Assembly (NCBI RefSeq): GCF_023369855.1
Contig: NZ_JAMBPP010000015.1
Span: 1 to 64,000 of the forward strand
DNA length: 64,000 bases
Direction: 5' to 3'
Origin: Actinotalea alkalitolerans
GTDB taxonomy: Bacteria; Actinomycetota; Actinomycetes; Actinomycetales; Cellulomonadaceae
How positions within the stretch are numbered: the stretch's first letter is position 1; each line of letters starts with the position of its first letter. The translations under genes were made by a program, and so were the position numbers. Of the stretch, positions 9,273 through 17,768 are shown one piece after another. Below the pieces are notes generated by a model. That model had not been told where the DNA came from and made no database searches. It saw only the letters and a program-made list of their open reading frames with translations.

Positions 9273-12200
9273 GTGTCCCAGAACGCAGAACAAGGCTCGG
9301 TGCGTGCCGTCTTCGGCGCCAACGAATGGCTCGTCGACGAGCTCTACGAGCAGTATCTGACCGACAAGGACGCGGTCGACCCCGCGTGGTGGGACTTCTT
9401 CGAGGACTACCGTCCACGCACGGACCAGCGCAACGGCTCCCCTGAGGACGGTGCCCGACGTCCCGCGTCCGGGTCCGAGCCCTCACGGACCCAGGCTTCG
9501 AGCAGCGCCCCGACGTCGGCGTCGACCACCGCCGCGAGCGCGCCCGAACCGTCGGGAGCCTCCGGGCCCTCGTCCACCGCGGGTGCACGGTCGACCGGTG
9601 CGGCAGCCACCGGCCAGCAGCCGGTGCCCCAGGCCGACGGACCGTCCGCCCCGCCCAGCAGCCCGCAGGACCGCCCAGCGCCGGCCCCCCAGGCTCAGCG
9701 GGCACCGGCCCAGGCCACCTCGCGCACCCCGCGCGAGCCGCAGACCGGCGACGGCGCGGCGGGCGAGGCGACCGCCACCCCGCCGGTCGCCTCGGCGCAG
9801 CCGTCCACGGCCCCCTACGCAGAGATCGCCGCGACCAGGAAGGCCCCCCAGTCCGGGCCGGCCGAGCCCACGATCGAGCGGCTGCGAGGCCCGGCGGCCC
9901 GAGTGGTCACCAACATGGAGGCCAGCCTCGAGGTCCCCACCGCGACCTCGGTGCGCGCCGTCCCGGCCAAGCTCATGGTCGACAACCGCATCGTGATCAA
10001 CAACCACCTGGTGCGCAGCCGGGGCGGCAAGGTCTCCTTCACCCACCTGATCGGCTTCGCCGTGGTCGAGGCCCTCGCGGACATGCCCGCGATGAACAAC
10101 GGGTACGCGCTCACCGACGGCAAGCCCTCGGTGGTCAAGCCCGCCGGGGTGAACTTCGGGCTGGCCATCGACCTGGCTAAGCCTGACGGCACCCGTCAGC
10201 TGCTGGTCCCCTGCATCAAGGGAGCCGACCGGATGGACTTCGGTCAGTTCGTCTCGGCCTACGAGGACGTGGTGCGGCGCGCCCGCAACAACAAGCTGGG
10301 TGCCGACGACTTCGCCGGGACCACGATCACCCTGACCAACCCCGGCACCATCGGCACCGTGCACTCGGTACCGCGCCTGATGGCCGGGCAGGGCACGATC
10401 GTCGGCGTCGGGGCGATGGACTACCCCGCAGAGTTCCAGGGGGCCTCCGACGAGCAGCTCGCGCGCCTGGGCGTGTCCAAGGTGCTCACGATCACCTCGA
10501 CCTACGACCATCGCATCATCCAGGGCGCGCAGTCCGGCGACTTCCTGCGGATCGTCGCCGCCAAGCTGCTGGGCGAGGGCGGCTTCTACGACCGCGTCTT
10601 CACCGCGATGCGCATCCCGTACGAGCCGGTGCGCTGGGTCCGGGACAACACCGTCGACCAGGACACCGAGCTCGCCAAGCCCGCACGCATCGCCGAGCTC
10701 ATCCACTCCTACCGGTCGCGCGGCCACCTGATGGCCGAGACCGACCCGCTGGCCTACCGCCAGCGCAAGCACCCGGACCTGGACATCCAGAACCACGGAC
10801 TGACGCTGTGGGACCTGGACCGCGTCTTCCCCACCGCGGGCTTCACCGGGAAGCCGAAGGCCAAGCTGCGCGAGATCCTCGGCCTGCTGCGCGACTCCTA
10901 CTGCCGCACGATCGGCGTGGAGTACATGCACCTGCAGGACCCCCGCCAGCGCCGGTGGCTCCAGGAACGACTCGAGTCGGGCTACGCCCGCACCCCGCGC
11001 GAGGACCAGCTGCGTATCCTGCGACGCCTGAACGCGGCCGAGGCGTTCGAGACCTTCCTGCAGACCAAGTTCGTCGGGCAGAAGCGCTTCTCCCTCGAGG
11101 GCGGCGAGTCGCTGATCCCGCTGCTCGACGCGGTGCTGTCCAAGGCCGCGGAGAACGGGCTCGACGAGGTCTGCATCGGCATGTCCCACCGGGGACGGCT
11201 CAACGTGCTGGCCAACCTCGCGGGCAAGAGCTACGCGCAGATCTTCGCGGAGTTCGAGGGCAACCAGGACCCCAAGAGCGTCCAGGGCTCGGGCGACGTG
11301 AAGTACCACCTGGGCACCGAGGGCACCTTCACCGCCGAGTCCGGGGCCACGACCCAGGTCTACCTGGCCGCCAACCCCTCGCACCTCGAGGCCGTCGACC
11401 CTGTGCTCGAGGGCATCGTCCGCGCCAAGCAGGACAGGATCGACCTCGGCGGCGACGGCTTCTCGGTGCTGCCGATCCTCATCCACGGCGACGCCGCCTT
11501 CGCCGGCCAGGGGGTCGTGGTGGAGACCCTCAACCTGGCCCAGCTGCGCGGCTACCGCACCGGCGGCACGGTGCACGTCATCGTCAACAACCAGGTCGGC
11601 TTCACCACGGGCCCCTCCTCGTCGCGCTCGACGCACTACTGCACCGACGTGTCCAAGGGCCTGCAGATCCCGATCTTCCACGTCAACGGGGACGACCCCG
11701 AGGCCTGCGTCCGCGTGGCCGAGCTCGCCTTCGAGTTCCGCGAGCAGTTCGACCGTGACGTGATCATCGACATGATCTGCTACCGCCGTCGGGGTCACAA
11801 CGAGGGCGACGACCCCTCGATGACCCAGCCGCTCATGTACAACCTCATCGAGGCCAAGCGCTCGGCACGCAAGCTCTACACCGAGGCCCTGGTCAGCCGC
11901 GGGGACATCACGGTCGACGAGGCCTCGCAGGTGCTGCAGGACTACCAGAAGCGGATCGAGCAGGTCTTCACCGAGACCCGCGAGGGCGGCTACACCCCAC
12001 CACCGTCGAGCGAGCCGATCGCCGGGCTGGAGCGGCCCGAGGCCCAGCTCGAGGACGCCGGCATCATGGTCGGCTGGAAGACCGCCGTCGACCCCGAGGT
12101 GCTGCACCGGATCGGGCGGGCCCACGTGCGTCCGCCGGCGGGGTTCACCGTGCACCCCAAGCTCGAGCAGCTGCTCAGCAAGCGCGAGCAGATGTCCCGT

Positions 12201-13229
12201 GAGGGCGGCGTCGACTGGGGCTACGGCGAGGTGATGGCGTTCGGCTCGCTGCTGATGGAGGGCACCCCGGTGCGTCTGGCAGGTCAGGACTCCCGGCGCG
12301 GGACCTTCGTGCAGCGTCACGCGGTGCTGCACGACCGCAACACGGGCGCCGAGTGGACGCCGCTGCTGTACCTGTCGAGCGACCAGGCGAAGTTCTGGGT
12401 CTACGACTCCTCGCTGTCGGAGTTCGCCGCGATGGGGTTCGAGTACGGGTACTCGGTCGAGCGACCCGACGCCCTGGTGCTGTGGGAGGCCCAGTTCGGC
12501 GACTTCGTCAACGGCGCGCAGACGATCATCGACGAGTTCATCTCCTCGGCCGAGCAGAAGTGGGGTCAGCGCTCGTCGGTCGTGCTGCTCCTGCCGCACG
12601 GCTTCGAGGGCCAGGGCCCGGACCACTCCTCGGCCCGGGTCGAGCGCTTCCTGCAGATGTGCGCCGAGGACAACATGACGGTCGCCGCACCGAGCAGCGC
12701 CGCGTCGTACTTCCACCTGCTGCGCCGCCAGGCCTACGACCGGCCGCGCCGCCCGCTGGTGGTCGCGACACCCAAGTCGATGCTGCGCCTCAAGGCGGCG
12801 GCCTCACCGATCGAGGACTTCACCAGCGGAACCTTCCGACCGGTCATCCCCGAGTCCCACCTGCCCGACCCGACCGCGGTCGACCGGGTGCTGCTGTGCT
12901 CGGGCAAGGTCTACTACGACCTGCTCGCGCACCGGGCCAAGCTGACCGACGAGCGGACCGCGATCGTCCGTCTCGAGCAGCTCTACCCTCTCGAGACCGA
13001 CGCGGTCGCGCAGGCGCTGGAGCCCTTCGGCTCGGCAGAGCCGGTGTGGGTCCAGGAGGAGCCGGCGAACCAGGGCGGCTGGAGCTTCATCAAGATGCAC
13101 CTCGAGCCTGCGCTCGGCCGCGAGCTGCGCGTGGTGTCACGGACCGCCGCGGCCTCGCCGGCCTCCGGGTCGTCCAAGGTGCATGCCGCGGAGCAGGCCG
13201 ATCTGGTGGAGACCGCCTTCGCACGGTGA
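9273..13229 (+). CDS. Multifunctional 2-oxoglutarate metabolism enzyme (Kgd/SucA)
   Basis: About 1318 residues, the size of actinobacterial Kgd. The order is: short N-terminal E1-like segment ([16 protein letters not shown]), a long Pro/Ala/Ser-rich linker (about 50-190), an E2-type succinyltransferase domain (catalytic His in YDHRIIQG), then the thiamine diphosphate E1 domain with [10 protein letters not shown] and NNQVGFTT, and the transketolase C-terminal part. The enzyme decarboxylates 2-oxoglutarate and acts in the oxoglutarate dehydrogenase complex, also giving succinic semialdehyde or the carboligation product. The Asp of the classical HxxxDG E2 motif is Gln here, as in mycobacterial Kgd. 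GTG 9273 was chosen for family agreement; GTG 9249 is in frame. In mycobacteria GarA controls this enzyme. Confidence 0.93.
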   Translation: MSQNAEQGSVRAVFGANEWLVDELYEQYLTDKDAVDPAWWDFFEDYRPRTDQRNGSPEDGARRPASGSEPSRTQASSSAPTSASTTAASAPEPSGASGPSSTAGARSTGAAATGQQPVPQADGPSAPPSSPQDRPAPAPQAQRAPAQATSRTPREPQTGDGAAGEATATPPVASAQPSTAPYAEIAATRKAPQSGPAEPTIERLRGPAARVVTNMEASLEVPTATSVRAVPAKLMVDNRIVINNHLVRSRGGKVSFTHLIGFAVVEALADMPAMNNGYALTDGKPSVVKPAGVNFGLAIDLAKPDGTRQLLVPCIKGADRMDFGQFVSAYEDVVRRARNNKLGADDFAGTTITLTNPGTIGTVHSVPRLMAGQGTIVGVGAMDYPAEFQGASDEQLARLGVSKVLTITSTYDHRIIQGAQSGDFLRIVAAKLLGEGGFYDRVFTAMRIPYEPVRWVRDNTVDQDTELAKPARIAELIHSYRSRGHLMAETDPLAYRQRKHPDLDIQNHGLTLWDLDRVFPTAGFTGKPKAKLREILGLLRDSYCRTIGVEYMHLQDPRQRRWLQERLESGYARTPREDQLRILRRLNAAEAFETFLQTKFVGQKRFSLEGGESLIPLLDAVLSKAAENGLDEVCIGMSHRGRLNVLANLAGKSYAQIFAEFEGNQDPKSVQGSGDVKYHLGTEGTFTAESGATTQVYLAANPSHLEAVDPVLEGIVRAKQDRIDLGGDGFSVLPILIHGDAAFAGQGVVVETLNLAQLRGYRTGGTVHVIVNNQVGFTTGPSSSRSTHYCTDVSKGLQIPIFHVNGDDPEACVRVAELAFEFREQFDRDVIIDMICYRRRGHNEGDDPSMTQPLMYNLIEAKRSARKLYTEALVSRGDITVDEASQVLQDYQKRIEQVFTETREGGYTPPPSSEPIAGLERPEAQLEDAGIMVGWKTAVDPEVLHRIGRAHVRPPAGFTVHPKLEQLLSKREQMSREGGVDWGYGEVMAFGSLLMEGTPVRLAGQDSRRGTFVQRHAVLHDRNTGAEWTPLLYLSSDQAKFWVYDSSLSEFAAMGFEYGYSVERPDALVLWEAQFGDFVNGAQTIIDEFISSAEQKWGQRSSVVLLLPHGFEGQGPDHSSARVERFLQMCAEDNMTVAAPSSAASYFHLLRRQAYDRPRRPLVVATPKSMLRLKAAASPIEDFTSGTFRPVIPESHLPDPTAVDRVLLCSGKVYYDLLAHRAKLTDERTAIVRLEQLYPLETDAVAQALEPFGSAEPVWVQEEPANQGGWSFIKMHLEPALGRELRVVSRTAAASPASGSSKVHAAEQADLVETAFAR

Positions 13230-13264
13230 CGGCAGCCCCGGGAGGGACCGTTGCTGCCGCCGCT

Positions 13265-13292
13265 GCCCTGACGGAGTACGGACCGTCAGGGC
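13265..13292. terminator. Bidirectional terminator, kgd / glxA-type regulator
   Basis: GCCCTGACGG (13265-13274) pairs with CCGTCAGGGC (13283-13292) across an 8-base loop. It contains the stop codon of the minus-strand regulator and follows the kgd stop by 35 bases. Confidence 0.75.
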
Positions 13293-14239
13293 AGGAAGGC
13301 GAAGGTGCGTCGGTAGGCCAACGGGCTGGTCCCCAGGGTGCGCGCGAAGTGGTGCCGCAGCGCCGGGGCACCACCGAACCCCGCTCTGCGGGCGATCTCC
13401 TCGACCGGCAGCTCGGTGCGTTCGAGCAGCTCCTGCGCGCGGAGCAGACGCTGGCGGGCCGTCCATCCTGCAGGCGTCGTCCCGGTCTCGGCACGGAAGC
13501 GCCGCGCGAAGGTGCGCTCTGACATCCTCGCCCGGCGCGCGAGAGACGGCACCGTGATCTCCGCGTCGAGGTTGTCCTCGATCCAGGCCAGGACGGGCGC
13601 GAGCTCACCACCGTCCCCCGGCGGCACGGGGTAGTCGATGTACTGCGCCTGCCCCCCGTCGCGGTGCGGGGGGACGACCATCCGACGGGCGACCGCGGCC
13701 GCTGCCACCGCTCCGAGCTCGCGGCGGACCAGGTGCAGGCACGCGTCGATGCCGGCTGCGGTGCCCGCGCTGGTCACGACGCCGCCGTCCTCGACGTAGA
13801 GGACGGCGGGGTCGACCTCGGCCCGTGGGAAGGCTGCGGCCAGCCGGTCCGCGTACATCCAGTGGGTGGTGCACCGTCGCCCGTCCAGCAGACCGGCGCG
13901 GCCCAGGCCGAATGCACCGCTGCACACGCTGAGGATCCAGGCGCCCCGTGCGTGCGCACGCTGCAGCGCCTCGAGCACCTCCACGGGCAGGTCCCTGTCG
14001 TCGCCGTAGGCCGGCAGCACGACCAGGTCCGCCGAGCCGGTGGTCTCGAGGCCGTCGTGGATCATCAGCTCCATGCCGAGCTTGGTGCGGATCGGCACAC
14101 CGGGTCGAGGCGTGCAGGCCGTGAACTCGAACGAGGGCCCACCGGTGTCGCTGCGATCGATGCCGAAGACCTCGCAGACCACGCCCAGCTCGAAGGGGGC
14201 GATCCCGTCCAGGACGATCGCGGCGACGGAACGGAGCAT
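13286..14239 (-). CDS. GlxA/FtrA-type AraC-family transcriptional regulator
   Basis: 317 residues from the ATG at 14239. The N-terminal half is a DJ-1/PfpI-like domain (about 1-170) with the nucleophile-elbow sequence SVCSGAFGLGRAGLL; the C-terminal half is an AraC-type double helix-turn-helix (RRARMSERTFARRF and ARRAGFGG). Such proteins usually sense a small metabolite through the DJ-1-like domain, not by catalysis. The frame is open 119 codons further upstream but the family starts at MLRSVAA. It is divergent from a 49-residue membrane protein gene; a 12-bp inverted repeat in the shared region is a likely operator. Confidence 0.85.
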   Translation of the reverse strand: MLRSVAAIVLDGIAPFELGVVCEVFGIDRSDTGGPSFEFTACTPRPGVPIRTKLGMELMIHDGLETTGSADLVVLPAYGDDRDLPVEVLEALQRAHARGAWILSVCSGAFGLGRAGLLDGRRCTTHWMYADRLAAAFPRAEVDPAVLYVEDGGVVTSAGTAAGIDACLHLVRRELGAVAAAAVARRMVVPPHRDGGQAQYIDYPVPPGDGGELAPVLAWIEDNLDAEITVPSLARRARMSERTFARRFRAETGTTPAGWTARQRLLRAQELLERTELPVEEIARRAGFGGAPALRHHFARTLGTSPLAYRRTFAFLP

Positions 14240-14260
14240 GAGGCTACGGTCGCACACCGT

Positions 14261-14333
14261 TGGCAGAAAGTCGATGGACGGCGGCAGATCAGCCACTGGT
14301 GGCTGCCCATCGACGCGCGCAGACTTTCTGCCA
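14261..14333. promoter_or_regulatory. 12-bp inverted repeat between divergent genes (candidate operator)
   Basis: TGGCAGAAAGTC (14261-14272) and GACTTTCTGCCA (14322-14333) are perfect inverted copies 49 bases apart. The right copy includes the first base of the ATG of the 49-residue protein; the left copy lies 21 bases before the regulator start. Between them sits AGCCAC-TG-GTGGCT, a second short palindrome. Confidence 0.55.
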
Positions 14334-14482
14334 TGAGCACACTCCTCGTCCTCACCCTCGCCGTCCTGATCCTCCTCTCGGTGGTCGCGGTCGCCCGTGC
14401 GGTACGGCACGACGGCTACGGGCAACGCCCCGCTCCCCGGTCCCACCCGGCATGGGACGAGCACCTCTCGACCCCGTGGTGA
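14333..14482 (+). CDS. 49-residue single-pass membrane protein
   Basis: The small protein opens with a hydrophobic helix (residues about 3-20, VLTLAVLILLSVVAVA) followed by a short charged tail ending in HLSTPW. The start at 14333 has no Shine-Dalgarno sequence and lies within an inverted repeat, which suggests a leaderless or tightly repressed transcript. Divergent from the GlxA-type regulator, which may control it. I do not recognise a family. Short length lowers confidence, but the hydrophobic-then-charged pattern and clean placement between genes favour a real gene. Confidence 0.55.
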   Translation: MSTLLVLTLAVLILLSVVAVARAVRHDGYGQRPAPRSHPAWDEHLSTPW

Positions 14483-14580
14483 CCCGCTGACCCAGGCGAG
14501 GCCGCGCGCCGCGCGTCGGTCACCGCTCTGCCTGCCGCCGTCGGCCACACTGGCACCACGGACGAGCAGCAGGAGGATCG

Positions 14581-15189
14581 GTGGCAGACCGCGCACGGCG
14601 CATCTGCGTGATCGGCGACGAGATCGCCGCCGGCGCGGGAGACCCCAAGGCCCTCGGATGGGTCGGACGGGTCGTGGCGCGCACCCACCTGGACCGACCG
14701 CCGCTGGTCATGACCCTGGCAGTCCCCGAGGAGACCACGACGGCGCTCAGCGCACGGTGGGACACCGAGACCGCACCCCGTTTCGACGGGTCGGCCGGTG
14801 AGGAGACCAACCACCTCGTCGTCGCCCTCGGGCGTGCGGACCTCTCGGCAGGCATCTCCCTCGCGCGGAGCCGGCTCAACCTGGCCAACATCCTCGACGT
14901 CGCCGAGTCGCGCAGGTTGCGCACCTTCGTCGTCGGCCCTCCCCCCGGCGCCCACCACGACCCCGACCGCCAGGCCGAGCTCTCCTCGGCCTTCGCCGAC
15001 GTGGCCCAGCGCCGCGCGGTCCCGTTCGTCGAGACCTACGCACCGCTCGTCGGTCACGAGCAGTGGCAGGCCGACCTCGCCGCGGGCGACGGACACCTGC
15101 CCAGCCAGGCCGGTTACGGGCTGATCGCCTGGCTGGTGCTGCACACCGGCTGGCACCAGTGGCTCGGACTGCCCTCCGACCTGGGCTGA
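14581..15189 (+). CDS. SGNH/GDSL-like protein with altered catalytic residues
   Basis: 202 residues. The fold-start motif reads ICVIGDE (12-14), where the usual nucleophilic Ser of GDS is Glu14; the block III Asn is not seen (VALGRAD at about 82-88), while the block V Asp-x-His is kept (D170, H172 in GDGHLPSQAG). This is therefore an SGNH-like fold that probably does not use the standard Ser triad; similar GDE-type members are known to be annotated simply as GDSL-type in actinobacteria. The GTG start has GGAGG 5-9 bases upstream. Substrate unknown. It ends 9 bases from the convergent pilT stop. Confidence 0.7.
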   Translation: MADRARRICVIGDEIAAGAGDPKALGWVGRVVARTHLDRPPLVMTLAVPEETTTALSARWDTETAPRFDGSAGEETNHLVVALGRADLSAGISLARSRLNLANILDVAESRRLRTFVVGPPPGAHHDPDRQAELSSAFADVAQRRAVPFVETYAPLVGHEQWQADLAAGDGHLPSQAGYGLIAWLVLHTGWHQWLGLPSDLG

Positions 15190-15198
15190 CCCGCCCGA

Positions 15199-16287
15199 TC
15201 AGTGCAGGATGCCCGCCCCGCGCAGCTCGACGGTGAGGTCCTGGGGGTTGGAGGCCACGGTGCAGGCGTCCTCGTAGGAGACGATCTCCTCACGGATCAG
15301 GCGGAAGAGGTGCTGGTCGAAGGTCTGCATCTTGTAGTACTCGCCGTCGGCGATGAGGTCCTGCAGCGGCGGGGCGTTCATCGGGTCGACGATCGCCTCG
15401 GCGGTCCGACCGGTGTTGACCAGCACCTCGATCACGGCGGCCCGGCCGGTGCCGTCCTGCTTGCGGATCAGCCGCTGCGACACGATCCCGCGCAGGGCCT
15501 GGGCGAGGGCGGAGCGGACCTGCTTCTGCTCGTGCGGAGGGAAGAAGTCGACGATGCGGTTGATCGTCTCCTGCGCATCGATGGTGTGCAGCGTGGACAT
15601 CACCAGGTGTCCGGTCTCCGCCGCGGAGAGCGCCGCACGGACCGTCTCGACGTCTCGCATCTCCCCGACCAGGATCACGTCAGGGTCCTGCCGCATCGCG
15701 GCCCGGAGCGCCACGTCGAAGTTGTCGGTGTCCTGCCCCACCTCACGCTGGCTGATGATGGCCTTCTTGTCGGTGTGGAGCACCTCGATCGGGTCCTCGA
15801 TCGTGACGATGTTGACCTCGCGGTAGGCGTTGACCAGGTCGACCATCGAGGCCAGCGTGGTCGTCTTGCCGCTCCCGGTCGGCCCGGTCACCAGCACCAG
15901 ACCACGCGGCTCGAGGGCCAGCTCGCCCACGACCTCGGGCAGCCCGAGCTCCTCGAGGCTCTGCGCCCCCATCGCGACCCGCCGGCAGACCAGCCCGTAG
16001 GTACCTCGCGCCTGGTAGGCGTTCACCCGGAAGCGCCCCAGCCCTGGCACCGAGTACGCGAAGTCCGCCTCGTGCTGCTCCAGGAAGGACTCCTTGAGCC
16101 GCTCGGGGATCACCTCGTCGACCATGTGACGGGTGTCGGCCGGGCTCAGGTCGGGCACCTGGAGCCGACGCAACCTGCCGTCGACCCGGACGCGCGGAGC
16201 CGAGCCCACCTTGCAGTGCAGGTCGGACCCGGAGGAGCCCACCAGGGCATGCAGGAGCGGGACGATGGACTGCGGCTGATCGGTCAC
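15199..16287 (-). CDS. PilT-type twitching motility ATPase
   Basis: 362 residues: N-terminal PAS-like part, then the RecA-like ATPase with Walker A GPTGSGKTTT, Asp box, Walker B ILVGEMRD and His box STLHTIDA. PilT family members power type IV pilus retraction. No other pilus structural gene lies nearby, so its partners must be elsewhere, or it has another role. GTG 16287 is used; GATCAT ends 6 bases before it and may be a -10 of a leaderless mRNA. Confidence 0.9.
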   Translation of the reverse strand: MTDQPQSIVPLLHALVGSSGSDLHCKVGSAPRVRVDGRLRRLQVPDLSPADTRHMVDEVIPERLKESFLEQHEADFAYSVPGLGRFRVNAYQARGTYGLVCRRVAMGAQSLEELGLPEVVGELALEPRGLVLVTGPTGSGKTTTLASMVDLVNAYREVNIVTIEDPIEVLHTDKKAIISQREVGQDTDNFDVALRAAMRQDPDVILVGEMRDVETVRAALSAAETGHLVMSTLHTIDAQETINRIVDFFPPHEQKQVRSALAQALRGIVSQRLIRKQDGTGRAAVIEVLVNTGRTAEAIVDPMNAPPLQDLIADGEYYKMQTFDQHLFRLIREEIVSYEDACTVASNPQDLTVELRGAGILH

Positions 16288-16303
16288 CCTGAGATGATCG
16301 GAT

Positions 16304-16332
16304 GTCCGAGGCCCGGACTTGAACCCTCGGAC
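16304..16332. repeat. 8-bp inverted repeat upstream of pilT
   Basis: GTCCGAGG (16304-16311) and CCTCGGAC (16325-16332) flank a 13-base loop that on the minus strand reads GTTCAAGTCCGGG, like a tRNA T-loop. The stems do not make a tRNA arm. Function unknown; it may end or modulate transcripts in the divergent pilT/bL37 region. Confidence 0.4.
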
Positions 16333-16459
16333 GCCCCAGCTGCACGGGCAGCGCCCTCGGCGGCCGTACCGTGCACACCGGACCCGGCGAGGTGTGGGAC
16401 GATGAGCGCTGCGAATCGGCTGACGGCCGGTCCGTCAGAGCTACTGCTGAGGAGTCACC

Positions 16460-16534
16460 ATGAGCAAGCGCGGTCGCAAGCGCCGTGCCCGCAAGGGCAG
16501 CGCAGCCAACCACGGCAAGCGCCCCAACGCCTGA
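16460..16534 (+). CDS. Ribosomal protein bL37
   Basis: A 24-residue, highly basic protein, MSKRGRKRRARKG... ending NHGKRPNA. It closely resembles the 24-residue mycobacterial bL37, a large-subunit protein added to the ribosome in actinobacteria. GAGGAG sits 5 bases before the ATG, a near-ideal ribosome binding site. A stem-loop CTGACGG/CCGTCAG (16420-16438) lies in the leader. Its coding region is too short for most gene callers. A strong G/C palindrome follows and probably terminates it. Confidence 0.85.
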   Translation: MSKRGRKRRARKGSAANHGKRPNA

Positions 16535-16550
16535 GGTCGTAGGACGCACG

Positions 16551-16596
16551 GCAGGAGGGGGGGGGGGCCCCCCCGGGGGCCCCCCCCCCCTCCTGC
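16551..16596. terminator. 17-bp G/C-homopolymer palindrome, terminator or sequencing artefact
   Basis: GCAGGA followed by 11 G (16551-16567) is matched by 11 C followed by TCCTGC (16580-16596); the loop is 7 C and 5 G. It lies between convergent bL37 and rsrA, where a bidirectional terminator is expected. Such exact homopolymers are error-prone, so the run lengths may be wrong. Confidence 0.6.
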
Positions 16597-16600
16597 TGTG

Positions 16601-16897
16601 TCAGCTCCCGGGGTACTCGCCGCGCAGGATCACGAGCTGCTCGCGGATACGCAGGTGCAGGGCCATCGGCGCCGCCTCGTGGCACGAGCGGCGAACCAGC
16701 TTCTTGAGGTGGTCCTCGATGTCGTACTCGGCCAGGCAGGGCTCGCAGTCGGCCAGGTGCTCACGGATACGGTCGCCGTCGACCTCGGAGCACTCCGAGT
16801 CGAGGAACTCGAAGAGCCGGTCCAGCGCCTCGCCGCAGTCGGCCGCGTGGGCCCTGGACGGTGCGCTCTCAGGAGCGCTGCCGGTCGCGTCGTTCAC
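16601..16897 (-). CDS. Mycothiol-system anti-sigma factor RsrA
   Basis: 98 residues with the zinc-binding anti-sigma layout: Cys21, then His47, Cys51 and Cys54 (HLADCEPC). In Streptomyces RsrA and mycobacterial RshA this cluster holds zinc, binds the sigma factor, and releases it when cysteines are oxidised to disulfide. The GTG start overlaps the sigR stop by 4 bases, so the pair is co-translated, which keeps sigma and anti-sigma in balance. Confidence 0.9.
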   Translation of the reverse strand: MNDATGSAPESAPSRAHAADCGEALDRLFEFLDSECSEVDGDRIREHLADCEPCLAEYDIEDHLKKLVRRSCHEAAPMALHLRIREQLVILRGEYPGS

Positions 16898-17517
16898 GGT
16901 GTACCCCTCTCGTCCGCTGCGGCAGGGACCAGGCCACGCTCCCTCGCGTAGTCGGTCAGCAGCTCACGCAGCTGTCGACGACCACGGTGCAGCCGCGACA
17001 TCACCGTGCCGATCGGCGTGCCCATGATCTCGGCGATCTCCTTGTAGGCGAACCCCTCGACGTCGGCGAGGTAGACCGCGATCCGGAACTCCTCACCGAT
17101 CGAGGCCAGCGCGTCCTTGACGTCGGAGTCGGGGAGGCCGTCCAGGGCCTCGGCCTCGGCCGAGCGCAGGCCGGCCGAGGTGTGGGAGGCCGCCCGGGCG
17201 ATCTGCCAGTCCTCGATGTCCTCAGCCGCCGACTGCAACGGCTCACGCTGCTTCTTGCGGTAGGTGTTGATGAACGTGTTCGTCAGGATGCGGTACAGCC
17301 ACGCCTTGAGATTGGTCCCCGGGCGGTACTGGTGGAACGCGGCGAAGGCCTTGGCGACCGTCTCCTGGACCAGGTCCTCGGCATCGGCGGGGTTGCGCGT
17401 CATGCGCAGGGCGGCGGAGTAGAGCTGGTCGACGTAGACCAGTGCCTCTGTCTCGAACCGGGCAGCGCGCTCGGCAGTGCTCTCTGCCTCGGGCGCACGG
17501 TGGGTGTCCTCAGTCAT
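16894..17517 (-). CDS. ECF sigma factor SigR (SigH-type), thiol-oxidative stress
   Basis: 207 residues from ATG 17517. Region 2 includes [20 protein letters not shown] and the DNA-melting stretch [12 protein letters not shown]; region 4 includes the helix-turn-helix [19 protein letters not shown]. It directs transcription of thioredoxin, mycothiol and protein-repair genes when RsrA is oxidised. A -10 TAGGCT ends 8 bases before this ATG, so a leaderless mRNA would make exactly this form. The frame stays open upstream to ATG 17643 and beyond; a SigR-type promoter placed just before 17643 could produce a form with 42 extra residues, like sigma-R prime in Streptomyces. Confidence 0.92.
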   Translation of the reverse strand: MTEDTHRAPEAESTAERAARFETEALVYVDQLYSAALRMTRNPADAEDLVQETVAKAFAAFHQYRPGTNLKAWLYRILTNTFINTYRKKQREPLQSAAEDIEDWQIARAASHTSAGLRSAEAEALDGLPDSDVKDALASIGEEFRIAVYLADVEGFAYKEIAEIMGTPIGTVMSRLHRGRRQLRELLTDYARERGLVPAAADERGTP

Positions 17518-17525
17518 CGCCCACG

Positions 17526-17531
17526 AGCCTA
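17526..17531 (-). promoter_or_regulatory. sigR P1: housekeeping -10 (TAGGCT), leaderless
   Basis: TAGGCT on the minus strand ends 8 bases before the ATG at 17517 and no ribosome binding site intervenes. It would give the short SigR. Confidence 0.5.
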
Positions 17532-17652
17532 GCCTCCGGGACGGGCCGCGGCTGCCTGGCCGCGAGACCGGCCGTCGCCGCAGCCCACGGATGCCTCGGG
17601 TCGCCGGGCCCCTGCCCTGGGCGTTCTCGACCAGAAGAGTCATACCCGGGCC

Positions 17653-17679
17653 AACGCCCACGCGGGCACCAACCATTCC
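17653..17679 (-). promoter_or_regulatory. sigR P2: SigR-type promoter (GGAAT-N19-GTT)
   Basis: On the minus strand GGGAAT occupies 17680-17675 (GGAAT 17679-17675) and GTT 17655-17653, 19 bases apart. SigR/SigH promoters carry GGAAT about 18-20 bases from GTT. The predicted start of transcription is only a few bases before the in-frame ATG at 17643. This would be autoregulation. Confidence 0.5.
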
Positions 17680-17756
17680 CGTGCCGGAACGGCGGTGCAC
17701 GTGGGCCAGTCCCGGAGCGTGCTCGACGAGAGGGTGCCCGCAGGCCTACGACGCAC

Positions 17757-17762
17757 TAGCGT
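17757..17762 (+). promoter_or_regulatory. -10 element (TAGCGT) for leaderless ferritin mRNA
   Basis: TAGCGT ends 6 bases before the ATG at 17769. Confidence 0.5.
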
Positions 17763-17768
17763 GGCCGT

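Noticed and set aside
9069-9293. 74-residue minus-strand frame between the ABC permease and kgd
   Set aside because: It overlaps the kgd promoter and start, has no ribosome binding site and no recognisable feature.
9483-12716. 1077-residue minus-strand frame antisense to kgd
   Set aside because: It is the mirror frame of a highly biased coding region, has no family motif, and is low in complexity; typical GC-rich shadow.
16304-16332. tRNA 3'-end remnant upstream of pilT (GTTCAAGTCC on the minus strand)
   Set aside because: The bases either side of the T-loop-like sequence do not pair as a 5-bp T-stem, no acceptor or CCA follows, and the 8-bp inverted repeat explains the pattern.
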